Part shown: piece by piece, positions 1 to 7,063 of the stretch
Numbering within the stretch: the stretch's first letter is position 1
Layout of the letters: each line of letters opens with the position of its first letter
Assembly: GCA_007127395.1 (NCBI GenBank)
Contig: SKZL01000393.1
Coordinates: forward strand, 1-7,250
Source of the DNA: Balneolaceae bacterium
GTDB lineage: Bacteria > Bacteroidota > Rhodothermia > Balneolales > Balneolaceae
Direction: 5' to 3'
DNA: 7,250 bases
The notes under the pieces: model-generated
What the model was told of the DNA's origin: nothing
Database searches by the model: none
Seen by the model: the letters and a program-made list of their open reading frames with translations, nothing else
Translations under genes and position numbers: made by a program

Positions 1-178
1 CCTCAACTGTTTCACGATCGGTTACGATCCCTGAACCGACTGAACCGCCGGATTCACAACCCATGTAAGTCAGGGCTAGCATCAGGACAAAGATCGCGCT
101 CAGGATTGATCGACCGTTTTGTTTCGTATAAGGTTCTTCAGCACTGTTGCCGGGAACGGATGATTGGAGAGGATTCAA
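1..178 (-). CDS. DUF4270-like lipoprotein, N-terminal part (cut by window edge)
   Basis: An open frame runs to the left edge without a stop and gives about 59 residues. It contains a hydrophobic stretch (SILSAIFVLMLALTYMG) ending at a cysteine encoded at 58-56, followed by ESGGSVGSGIVTDRETVE. This reads as a lipoprotein signal peptide with the cysteine as the lipidation site. The post-cysteine pattern (acidic and small residues, then V-G-S-x-I/L and an acidic stretch) resembles the start of Bacteroidota DUF4270 lipoproteins, which in my recollection often follow the short GT5 gene found just upstream here. The start is uncertain. TTG at 178 sits one base after the upstream stop, while the only ATG in frame is at 235, inside the GT5 gene, and would give a 40-residue leader before the hydrophobic core. 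The -3 position of the lipobox is Tyr, which is atypical. The lipoprotein call is fairly safe, the family call moderate, and the function unknown. Confidence 0.6.
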   Translation of the reverse strand, partial: MNPLQSSVPGNSAEEPYTKQNGRSILSAIFVLMLALTYMGCESGGSVGSGIVTDRETVE

Positions 179-179
179 A

Positions 180-986
180 TTATTGATCGTCTCCGGCAAT
201 GGTTCGGTAGTAGTCTGCAAATTTTTTCGATACATCTTCGGGCGAACCCTGAATTTTTTTAGGGTTAATATTTAATTCTTTGAATACATCATCAAACTGG
301 TTCGTCAGGTGATTCCCTGTAACGACATGATCACTGTATTTGAGTCCGATCTTCAGTAAATCAACTGCGCCGTTTTCAGTCAGTGAATCTTTGTCAACAT
401 CATCCGGCAGACCCAAAAGGTCCAGGATGCTTGAACTTTCGGACGTTCCTTTGTTTTCAGGATGATGCAGATTATAAACAATCTGTGTATTCTTAAAAAT
501 CTTTTCTTCTTTGTATTTTGTGCGAACTAAAAGCGGTATCAATCCGGCCGGCCAATCGTGGCAGTGAATGATATCCGGTTCCCATCCAAGACTAATAACT
601 GTTTCCAGCACGCCTTTATTGTAGAAGGCCAGCCTCTCATCATTATCATCGTAAAACTCCTCTGTCTTTGGGTTTACAAACATTCCCTTTCTCTTGAAGT
701 ACTTATCATTATCCAGGAAATAGACCTGCAGTTTTGCATTCGGGATGCTGGCCACTTTGATTTTCATGCTTTCAACATTATCACCCACTTCTACTTTAAT
801 CCCGGACAATCTGATCACTTCATGAAGCCTGTTTCGTCTGTCGTTGATTGTACCATATTTAGGCAGCAATATTCTGATTTCAAATCCCTGATCCTGTAGC
901 GATGCCGGTAAAAACCGCAGCAAATCAGCTGTATATGTCATTCGAGCAAATGGCGCGATTTCGGCAGCGGCGTATAATATCTTCAT
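180..986 (-). CDS. Glycogen/starch synthase-like protein, GT5 N-terminal domain only
   Basis: This 268-residue protein matches the N-terminal Rossmann half of glycogen synthase (GlgA, GT5). It opens MKILYAAAEIAPFA and has LPKYGTIND near 41-49, the tract EPDIIHCHDWPAGLIPLL at 136-153 (HxHDWxAGL in GlgA) and a VYNLHHPE segment at 170-177. Real GlgA is about 470-500 residues. The entire C-terminal half, which holds the catalytic Arg/Lys/Glu residues and most of the ADP-glucose site, is absent. Aligned without gaps to the start of E. coli GlgA, the nucleotide-sugar loop KTGGLAD becomes RMTYTAD at 15-21. No broken C-terminal remainder follows: the next gene is a lipoprotein in another frame. It therefore looks like an established short family rather than a recent truncation, and similar proteins of about 270 residues are, from memory, widespread in Bacteroidota. 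It starts at ATG 986, 26 bases after comA, probably in the same transcript. Catalysis of glycogen elongation by this protein alone is unlikely; its role is unknown. Confidence 0.85.
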   Translation of the reverse strand: MKILYAAAEIAPFARMTYTADLLRFLPASLQDQGFEIRILLPKYGTINDRRNRLHEVIRLSGIKVEVGDNVESMKIKVASIPNAKLQVYFLDNDKYFKRKGMFVNPKTEEFYDDNDERLAFYNKGVLETVISLGWEPDIIHCHDWPAGLIPLLVRTKYKEEKIFKNTQIVYNLHHPENKGTSESSSILDLLGLPDDVDKDSLTENGAVDLLKIGLKYSDHVVTGNHLTNQFDDVFKELNINPKKIQGSPEDVSKKFADYYRTIAGDDQ

Positions 987-1012
987 AATAAAATTTTAAG
1001 TAAGGGTATTAT

Positions 1013-1834
1013 TTATATGTCTTGTGAAAAGCCCTTTTTACTTTCCGGGTAAATTTCATTGATCCCCATCTCATCCATAGAGTGAAAATCGAACAGTGTA
1101 TCACCACGCAAGCCCAGCCTAAGCGTTTCAACGGAGATCACATCCGCAGGCTGAATGTTACCCAGGTTTACATTCGGACCGAACTTTTTAATGAACCATG
1201 TTTGCTGCTCTTTCTGAGGAGCCTCAAAGATCAGATGTTCTGTTGAAATCTGATCCGCTATCTCATCAATGAGTCCGGATCTTATCTCACCGTTTGGTCG
1301 AAAAACACCAACAGTTCCAGACTCCCGTGCCTCACAGATTACCTTCCAGGCACCTGATTCTAATTCATTTTCAATCATTTTGACCCACTTATACGGAGGT
1401 ATAATATCATCCGGGTTTTTACTGCCAACCTCAGACAACACTGTAAAATCACTGCTCAAATCCTTGATAATCTCATTCTTTCTTTTATCAGACAGCCATA
1501 TTGTGCCGTTTGAAACTTCCACCAGCTTTACATCAAAATCCTGCAAAAGCTTTATATAATCATCTAATTGATTTTTCAGTACAAAAGCTTCAAAAAGAGT
1601 CCCGCCAAAGTAGAATGGAATCTCATTTTCAATATAGACATTCAGTTTCTCGCGCAAATTTTGTGTTACTAACGCTGTTCCCCAGCCAAGTTTGACAATA
1701 TCTGTATGCGATGATGCAACTTCACAAAAATCTTCAGCTTGTCTTTTACTGTACCCTTTATCGAGTGCAAGTGTTAATCCACTGTTTCTGGGCTTTGCAG
1801 TTCTGTTGGGCAAATGATTTAGTTGATATGACAT
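1013..1834 (-). CDS. comA: Phosphosulfolactate synthase (ComA family)
   Basis: This 273-residue protein belongs to the ComA/YitD family, a TIM-barrel enzyme that joins sulfite to phosphoenolpyruvate to give (R)-2-phospho-3-sulfolactate. Family landmarks are in order: RTAKPRxxGLTLALDKG (11-27), VKLGWGT (47-53), FYFGGTLFE (74-82), VEVSNGTI (105-112), SEVGSK (134-139), CEARESGTVG (167-176), FEAP (203-206), NVNLGNI (221-227) and LRLGLRGDT (238-246). Length is near the family norm of roughly 250-280, and the N-terminus fits, so ATG 1834 is supported. In methanogens this is the first step of coenzyme M synthesis; in Bacillus it serves sulfolactate production in spores. In a Bacteroidota-like cell the product could lead to sulfolactate, or through sulfopyruvate and cysteate to sulfonolipids; that is inference, as no phosphatase, dehydrogenase or acyltransferase partner lies here. 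It is first in a probable unit with the GT5-fragment and lipoprotein genes. The symbol comA here is unrelated to competence ComA. Confidence 0.93.
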   Translation of the reverse strand: MSYQLNHLPNRTAKPRNSGLTLALDKGYSKRQAEDFCEVASSHTDIVKLGWGTALVTQNLREKLNVYIENEIPFYFGGTLFEAFVLKNQLDDYIKLLQDFDVKLVEVSNGTIWLSDKRKNEIIKDLSSDFTVLSEVGSKNPDDIIPPYKWVKMIENELESGAWKVICEARESGTVGVFRPNGEIRSGLIDEIADQISTEHLIFEAPQKEQQTWFIKKFGPNVNLGNIQPADVISVETLRLGLRGDTLFDFHSMDEMGINEIYPESKKGFSQDI

Positions 1835-1838
1835 TCAA

Positions 1839-1846
1839 CAAATATA
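1839..1846 (-). promoter_or_regulatory. Candidate Bacteroidota -7 element upstream of comA
   Basis: Read on the minus strand this is TATATTTG, an exact match to the Bacteroidota -7 consensus TAnnTTTG, in an AT-rich tract after the malQ terminator. It ends only four bases before the comA ATG (1834), so transcription would begin at or next to the start codon, implying a leaderless or almost leaderless mRNA. A -33 TTTG at ideal spacing is not clear; the nearest candidate (TTTC) lies about 24 bases upstream of the element. Confidence 0.4.
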
Positions 1847-1878
1847 AAATTAGCAATCAGGATAAGATACGAAACCAT

Positions 1879-1940
1879 GTTTTTATTAAAAAGTGCCAAT
1901 CCTGATCCTGAAACCTGCCGGGTCAAAGGGGGATCCGCAC
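1879..1940 (-). terminator. Probable intrinsic terminator of glgB-malQ
   Basis: On the minus strand the arm GTGCGGATCC begins at the last base of the malQ TAG stop (1940). It pairs with GGATTGGCAC (ending at 1893): eight Watson-Crick pairs, one G-T wobble and one G-G mismatch. The enclosed bases can form a further weak stem (CCT/AGG and ACC/GGT). The outer arm is followed at once by TTTTTAATAAAAAC. Hairpin plus U-rich tract fits Rho-independent termination, and separates malQ from the comA unit. The large apical part (about 28 bases) makes this less than textbook. Confidence 0.5.
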
Positions 1941-3430
1941 TATTTTCTGTTGGACAGGTATACCAGATGTCTGAGTCTCTCTTTATCTACTGAATTCAGC
2001 ATATCCTCTTTATACCTCCAAATCCAGTTATTGACCACCGTTCCCGGAATATTCATTCTGTGCTTATCATCCAGATCCATGATATCTTGCAGCGGAAATA
2101 TTGCCTGATCTGCTACAGAGAGCATACCCAGCCGTATCAAATCCCAGTGAATTTCACTCCCGTCTGAGCGCGTGTACTCTCTGGCACGATGCTTCTCCTC
2201 ATCCGGTGCACTGTTGTACCAGCCGATCGTTGTATCATTATCATGTGTACCTGTATAGACCACACAGTTTCTGGAATAATTGTGTGGCAAAAATGCATTT
2301 CCAGAGTCAGAATCAAATGCAAATTGCAATATTTTCATACCCGGAAATTGAAAAGTATCTCTGAGCTTCTCAACTGAGGGTGTCATCACGCCAAGATCCT
2401 CAGCTATAATCGGCAACTCTCCAAGCTGCTTTTTGATCGCATTGAACAGCTTCTTGCCGGGCCCATCCACCCAGGTACCATTGATCGCTGTTGTTTCTGC
2501 GGCATCCACCTCCCAATAGGCATCAAAGCCCCTGAAGTGATCCACACGGATGGCGTCATAGAGCTCAAACATCTGTCGAAAACGCTCTACCCACCATGAA
2601 TATTGATCTTTTTCCAGCAACTTCCATTTGTAAAGAGGATTCCCCCAAAGCTGACCGGTGGCACTGAAATAGTCGGGCGGTACTCCGGCTACCAGTTTCC
2701 GGTTGCCCTGTTTGTCAACTTCAAAATATTTTGGATTGGCCCATACATCTGCGCTGTTGTGATCTACAAAAATGGGGATATCACCGATAATCCGGACCCC
2801 TTTCTCATTTGCATACTCTTTCAGACTGTACCACTGATTGAAAAACTCAAATTGCAGCCAGGTTTGGTAGCGAATCTCATCAATATTTTTCTTTTTGAAC
2901 GCACTCATTGCCCTCTTTTTACGCTGAGCCAGCTCAGGCTCCCACTGATTCCATGGTTTGCGCTCATTCAGTTTAGAGCATGCGATAAAAAGACAGTAAT
3001 CATCCAGCCAAAATTTATTCGACTCTTTGAACTGTTCCAGCTTTTGAGCATCCTCATCTGAGATATTTTTATAAAACCTTTCTGATGCCAACCGGTACAG
3101 ATCGTTCTTGTTCCCGTATGAACTCTCGTAATTGACCCTGTTTGTAACCGGGACAACAGCTTTTTGAACCTCCGAAACTTCAAGAAGCCCTTTCTCAACC
3201 AGAGCATCCAGGCTGATGAAGTAGTGATTCCCGGCAAATGCAGAGTAACTGGCATATGGAGAATTTCCATATCCGGTTGGGCCGAGTGGCAACACTTGCC
3301 AGATCGACATATCCGTTTCGACCAAAAAATCGATGAATCTTTTTGCCTCGTTGCCAAGGTCGCCCATCCCATAGCGGGAAGGAAATGATGTAGGGTGTAC
3401 AAGAACACCAGATGATCTTGGAAATCTCAT
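1940..3430 (-). CDS. malQ: 4-alpha-glucanotransferase (amylomaltase, GH77)
   Basis: This 496-residue protein is a full-length GH77 disproportionating enzyme. It moves alpha-1,4-glucan segments between oligosaccharides in the cytoplasm, releasing glucose. The N-terminus RSSGVLVHPTSFPSRYGMGDLG (5-26) and GPTGYGNSPYASYSAFAGN (50-68) are family signatures. The three catalytic acids are present: nucleophile D297 in IRVDHFRG, acid/base E344 in IIAEDLG, and D397 in GTHDNDT. GDIPIFVDHNSADVW (216-230) and the C-terminal NIPGTVVNNWIWR (460-472) also match. Length equals that of typical bacterial amylomaltases such as the Thermus enzyme, with no extra N-terminal domain as in E. coli MalQ. ATG 3430 lies 36 bases after the glgB stop, with no Shine-Dalgarno sequence, so the gene is probably co-transcribed with glgB. 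Together they can trim and rebranch glycogen or imported maltodextrins. Confidence 0.97.
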   Translation of the reverse strand: MRFPRSSGVLVHPTSFPSRYGMGDLGNEAKRFIDFLVETDMSIWQVLPLGPTGYGNSPYASYSAFAGNHYFISLDALVEKGLLEVSEVQKAVVPVTNRVNYESSYGNKNDLYRLASERFYKNISDEDAQKLEQFKESNKFWLDDYCLFIACSKLNERKPWNQWEPELAQRKKRAMSAFKKKNIDEIRYQTWLQFEFFNQWYSLKEYANEKGVRIIGDIPIFVDHNSADVWANPKYFEVDKQGNRKLVAGVPPDYFSATGQLWGNPLYKWKLLEKDQYSWWVERFRQMFELYDAIRVDHFRGFDAYWEVDAAETTAINGTWVDGPGKKLFNAIKKQLGELPIIAEDLGVMTPSVEKLRDTFQFPGMKILQFAFDSDSGNAFLPHNYSRNCVVYTGTHDNDTTIGWYNSAPDEEKHRAREYTRSDGSEIHWDLIRLGMLSVADQAIFPLQDIMDLDDKHRMNIPGTVVNNWIWRYKEDMLNSVDKERLRHLVYLSNRK

Positions 3431-3466
3431 AAATCTAATAAATTGTTTCTGCTGCCAATGATGATC

Positions 3467-5671
3467 TTATTTAACGGGCTTCAACACAACCCCCGCAAGA
3501 GGAGGTACGGATATATTTATATGGCATGGCTGATTGTGCCATGGCCCCTCTTCTCCCTTTACTTCGATCGGGCCGGTATTGCTGCCTCCAAAAACTTCAG
3601 CGTCACTGTTAAATATCACTTCATATTTACAATCTTCCGGCACACCGAATCTGTATACATCGTGATATGCAGGTGTAAAGTTGAGTATAAATACCAGATA
3701 GTCATCTGAATCTTTTGATTTTCGGATAAATGATAACAAACTGTTGTCTGCATCTGATATATCGATCCACTGAAACCCTTCCCATCTGGAGTCCACTTCA
3801 TACATCGCAGGTTCATTTCGGTACAGGTTGTTGAGCTCTTTTACCAGCCGCTGAACTCCTTTATGGGTATCCCACTGCAACAGATGCCAGTCGATCGACT
3901 TCGCTTCCGACCACTCATCCCACTGCGCAAACTCATTGCTCATGAAGAGTAGTTTTTTTCCGGGGTGGCCATACATGTAGGTGTAGAGAAGCCTCAGATT
4001 GGCAAATTTCTGCCAGTCATCGCCCGGCATTTTGCCGATCAGCGACTTTTTCATGTGAACCACCTCATCGTGCGACAACGGCAGTATAAACTGCTCCGAA
4101 AAGGCATAGATCATAGAAAATGAGAGTTGATCCTGATGATATCTCCGATAGATCGGGTCCTTCTCGATATACGTGAGCGTATCATTCATCCAGCCCATAT
4201 TCCATTTGAAATCGAAACCGAGTCCGCCCGATGTTGTTGGCTGAGATACTCCCGGCCAGGATGTAGACTCCTCCGCAAAAGTGAGAATTCCCGGATAGTA
4301 GAGGTGTGTGACCTCATTGAAGCGCCTCAAAAAATGAAGAGCTTCCAGGTTTTCACGTCCACCATATTTGTTGGGAATCCACTCCCCCTCCTCCCTGGAA
4401 TAATCGAGGTAGAGCATCGATGCAACTGCATCCACACGCAGGCCATCGATGTGATACTCCTCAATCCAGAAGATGGCATTGGAGATGAGAAAGTTCATCA
4501 CCTCTGTACGCCCGAAATTAAAAATGCAAGTTCCCCAGTCTTTGTGCTCTCCAAGACGGGCATCCTCATGCTCATAAAGGGCGGTACCGTCAAACCGCCT
4601 CAAACCGTGCTCATCTTTGGTGAAGTGTGCAGGCACCCAGTCTACAATCACACCAATACCTGCATCATGACATTTGTCGATAAAAAACTTCAAATCATCC
4701 GGATTGCCGAACCGGCTTGTAGGTGCAAAATAGCCGGTAATCTGATATCCCCATGACGGGTCGTAAGGGTGTTCTGCAATCGGCATCAGCTCCACGTGCG
4801 TAAAGCCCATTTCAGTGAGATAGGGAATCAGTTGCTCTGCCAACTCACGATAACTGAGATAACCGGGATCTTCACCCGGCTTTCGGCGCCATGAGCCGGC
4901 GTGAATTTCATAGATCGATATCGGTTTTTCGTGAAGTGGCGTTTCAGGCCTCTCGTCAAGCCACTTTTGATCCGACCACTCATAAGAACTCTCCCAAACA
5001 ATAGATGCGGTGCCCGGCCTCACTTCACAGAATCTACCATACGGATCCGATTTTTTCACCGGAGGGCCGCCAAACGGGGATTTCACCTCAAATTTATAGA
5101 GATCACCCGGTGAAATATGTGGGATAAAAATTTCCCACAGACCCTGTTGATAGTGCTTACGCATGCCGTGGATGCGGCCATCCCAGTTGTTGAACGGACC
5201 GATAACACTCACTCTTGCTGCACTTGGAGCAGTTACCACGAAATGGGTTCCGGTCACACCATCGACGGTTTTTTTGTGAGCACCCATGAAACGATAGGCG
5301 TAGTGATGATTGCCCTCTCCCCATAACTGCAAGTCATAATCGGAGATCAGAGATCCGAACCGGTATGCATCCTCAATAACGTAGTTATCGCCCACATAAG
5401 GAGTGATTTCAAGTTTGTATTTGAAAGAGTCACGCTTGCGGGGAAACGTGTACTCGAAAAGGCCTTCATCAGACAGACGGTCTGCAACCACCTCTTTTCC
5501 CTTTTCAGGGATCAGTTTGACCGATTTGGCATCCGGACGAAAACAACGAAAGACCCATTTCTTTTTTTTATCTTCCACTTCCACATGGTGAAGTCCGAGG
5601 ACTGAAAATAGATCCCCGTGATCACCGTTGGATATTGCACTAATTTCTTCGATTTTTAGAGTCACACTCAC
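3467..5671 (-). CDS. glgB: 1,4-alpha-glucan branching enzyme (GH13_9)
   Basis: This 734-residue protein forms alpha-1,6 branches in glycogen by transferring alpha-1,4 segments. The domain order is complete: an N1 module (about 15-105), a CBM48 module (about 138-225, with VIGPFNNWDGRIHGM), the GH13 barrel (about 250-610) and an all-beta C-terminal domain ending PLAGVVLKP. Catalytic regions are intact: VDWVPAHF (D344), GLRVDAVASML with nucleophile D414, LTFAEEST with acid/base E467, and PLSHDEVVHMKKSL with H534 and D535. Length is close to that of E. coli GlgB (728), so this is the long form. The start is GTG at 5671; a second GTG two codons in (5665) has a slightly better placed GGTGA upstream, so the true start may be either. 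It is the first gene of a probable glgB-malQ unit, divergent from the permease gene with a 104-base gap. A complete synthase, phosphorylase and ADP-glucose pyrophosphorylase are not in the window. Confidence 0.97.
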   Translation of the reverse strand: MSVTLKIEEISAISNGDHGDLFSVLGLHHVEVEDKKKKWVFRCFRPDAKSVKLIPEKGKEVVADRLSDEGLFEYTFPRKRDSFKYKLEITPYVGDNYVIEDAYRFGSLISDYDLQLWGEGNHHYAYRFMGAHKKTVDGVTGTHFVVTAPSAARVSVIGPFNNWDGRIHGMRKHYQQGLWEIFIPHISPGDLYKFEVKSPFGGPPVKKSDPYGRFCEVRPGTASIVWESSYEWSDQKWLDERPETPLHEKPISIYEIHAGSWRRKPGEDPGYLSYRELAEQLIPYLTEMGFTHVELMPIAEHPYDPSWGYQITGYFAPTSRFGNPDDLKFFIDKCHDAGIGVIVDWVPAHFTKDEHGLRRFDGTALYEHEDARLGEHKDWGTCIFNFGRTEVMNFLISNAIFWIEEYHIDGLRVDAVASMLYLDYSREEGEWIPNKYGGRENLEALHFLRRFNEVTHLYYPGILTFAEESTSWPGVSQPTTSGGLGFDFKWNMGWMNDTLTYIEKDPIYRRYHQDQLSFSMIYAFSEQFILPLSHDEVVHMKKSLIGKMPGDDWQKFANLRLLYTYMYGHPGKKLLFMSNEFAQWDEWSEAKSIDWHLLQWDTHKGVQRLVKELNNLYRNEPAMYEVDSRWEGFQWIDISDADNSLLSFIRKSKDSDDYLVFILNFTPAYHDVYRFGVPEDCKYEVIFNSDAEVFGGSNTGPIEVKGEEGPWHNQPCHINISVPPLAGVVLKPVK

Positions 5672-5775
5672 TCACCGTTTTGATTTTTTTGATAAGCTGC
5701 TAAATATACAAATTTTAGCTGAAAATTGGTTGTATCAAAAGAATTTCATGAATGAGATAAATACAAAATATCAGG
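5672..5775. promoter_or_regulatory. Divergent intergenic region (glgB / permease promoters)
   Basis: This 104-base, AT-rich gap separates the diverging glgB and permease genes and must carry whatever promoters serve them. For glgB, 5701-5708 reads TATATTTA on the minus strand, 7 of 8 matches to the -7 consensus TAnnTTTG, about 30 bases before the GTG start; no well-spaced -33 TTTG was found. For the permease I see no convincing promoter or ribosome binding site. The sole AGG directly abuts its ATG, which is too close for a normal Shine-Dalgarno interaction. Confidence 0.4.
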
Positions 5776-7002
5776 ATGAATATCATTCAATTTATTTCGA
5801 GACGTTATCTGTTCTCAAAAAAATATATCTCACTGATTTCGGTCTTGACCTCTATCAGTATAGCCGGGATCACGATTGGAACAGCTCTTTTAATTGTAAT
5901 ATTATCCGTTTTTAACGGTTTTTTTGATGTGATCCGCGGATACCTTCTGACCTTTGATCCCGATATCCGGATCGAAATGACACACTCTGCTGCTTTTATA
6001 AACGAACCGGAATTAAAACAGCAACTTCTGAACCATCCGGAGGTGTTGAATGTGAGCCCTTTTATACAGGCAAAGGCGATGATTGTGACACAGGGCGGCA
6101 AGAATGAAGTTGTAACGGTTCGCGGCGTGGATCGCGAGACTGATCTGCTTTTACCGGATATGGAGAGGATCAGTGAAAACGGAGATTATGATTTGTCGGT
6201 CCGGAATAACCGGCCGGGTGTGATTCTGAGTGAAAACCTGATCAACCGGTACCGGCTCAACCAAGGTGATGAAATTGCGATTTTGAGTCCGACCGGTATG
6301 CGCAGGGCGTTGACACAATTTTCGGCTCCGCGTGTAAGCCGGTTTGATGTGAGAGGAACCTATAACATGCACCAAATTATCGATACAGACGTGGCGTATG
6401 TCGATATGGTTGCTGCGCAGCGGCTCTTCAACATGAGAAATGAGATTACGGGATTTGACCTGAACCTAATCGATACAGACCGCGCTGAATCGGTAAAAAG
6501 TGAATTGGCGCAAATATTGGGTGATGACTACACGATTCTAACGTGGTATGATCTGCAGAAACCGCTTTATGATGTAATGTATCTGGAGAAGTGGGGCTCC
6601 TATTTTATCCTGATGATTATCGTTTTTGTGGCTATACTGAATATTGTCGGATCGCTCACCATGATTGTGATCCAGAAAAAACGGGATATTGGTGTTTTGA
6701 TTGCGATGGGCATGACTCCCAAAAAGATTCGACAGATTTTTCAGAGCCAGGGGTTACAGATTGGCCTGATTGGCTGCGGATTAGGTGGCCTGATCGGTAT
6801 CGGGATCACACTTGCACAGAGAGAGTATAGTCTGGTGAAGCTCTCTTCATCCTTTATCATTGATGCCTACCCGGTCATGATTCATTTTTCAGATGTAGCT
6901 ATAGTGCTGGCCGGGACGATGGCCCTCTGTCTGCTTGCAAGCTGGTATCCGGCACTCAGAGCTTCCGGTATCCAGCCGGCAGATGCAGTGAGGGATGAGT
7001 AG
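5776..7002 (+). CDS. ABC transporter permease, LolC/LolE (lipoprotein-releasing) family
   Basis: This 408-residue inner-membrane protein has the MacB/FtsX/LolC layout. After a short cytoplasmic start (MNIIQFISRRYLFSKK) comes a first membrane helix (about 18-46), then a large periplasmic domain (about 50-268), then three helices (about 275-299, 325-346 and 370-392). The FtsX-domain hallmarks are IQKKRDIGVLIAMGMTPKKIRQIF (299-322), which contains the coupling helix that contacts the ATPase, and the ending WYPALRASGIQPADAVRDE. Length and start match LolC/LolE, which pass mature lipoproteins from the inner membrane to the carrier LolA using the ATPase LolD. The start is firm: an in-frame TAA at 5758-5760 precedes ATG 5776. 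No lolD or second permease is adjacent, so LolC cannot be told from LolE, and the protein may act as a homodimer or with partners encoded elsewhere. Another FtsX-type exporter remains possible. No stem with a U-run follows the stop; a G-rich repeat begins at once. Confidence 0.9.
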   Translation: MNIIQFISRRYLFSKKYISLISVLTSISIAGITIGTALLIVILSVFNGFFDVIRGYLLTFDPDIRIEMTHSAAFINEPELKQQLLNHPEVLNVSPFIQAKAMIVTQGGKNEVVTVRGVDRETDLLLPDMERISENGDYDLSVRNNRPGVILSENLINRYRLNQGDEIAILSPTGMRRALTQFSAPRVSRFDVRGTYNMHQIIDTDVAYVDMVAAQRLFNMRNEITGFDLNLIDTDRAESVKSELAQILGDDYTILTWYDLQKPLYDVMYLEKWGSYFILMIIVFVAILNIVGSLTMIVIQKKRDIGVLIAMGMTPKKIRQIFQSQGLQIGLIGCGLGGLIGIGITLAQREYSLVKLSSSFIIDAYPVMIHFSDVAIVLAGTMALCLLASWYPALRASGIQPADAVRDE

Positions 7003-7047
7003 GGTTCAAGGGGTTCAGGGGGTTCAGGGGGTTCAAAGGGTTCAGGC
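7003..7047 (+). repeat. G-rich nonamer tandem repeat, block 1 (G-quadruplex motif)
   Basis: Five consecutive nine-base units begin immediately after the permease stop codon: GGTTCAAGG, GGTTCAGGG (twice), GGTTCAAAG and GGTTCAGGC; consensus GGTTCARGG. They yield G-tracts at 7002-7004, 7010-7013, 7018-7022, 7027-7031 and 7038-7040, separated by loops of 5, 4, 4 and 6 bases. This satisfies the usual G3+N1-7 quadruplex pattern with one tract to spare, on the strand that matches the permease mRNA. Folding itself is inferred. Confidence 0.85.
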
Positions 7048-7063
7048 TGGAGCTCAGCGACAG

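Noticed and set aside
180..986. Frameshifted or truncated pseudogene of full glgA
   Set aside because: The frame is intact, no GT5 C-terminal coding remains downstream, and the length matches the short Bacteroidota family as I recall it.
2603..3061. 152-codon plus-strand frame opposite malQ
   Set aside because: It is fully antisense to a conserved GH77 region with no family resemblance or start signal of its own.
2968..3408. 146-codon minus-strand frame inside malQ in another frame
   Set aside because: It overlaps the strongly supported malQ frame on the same strand and has unlikely amino-acid composition for a real gene.
4127..4756. 209-codon open frame on the plus strand, opposite glgB
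   Set aside because: It lies wholly antisense to the conserved GH13 barrel of glgB, has no recognisable domain, and is best explained as a shadow of the glgB codon pattern.
5628..5915. 95-codon plus-strand frame across the glgB start and permease start
   Set aside because: It overlaps the ends of two well-supported genes and ends inside the first membrane-helix coding region of the permease; no domain recognised.
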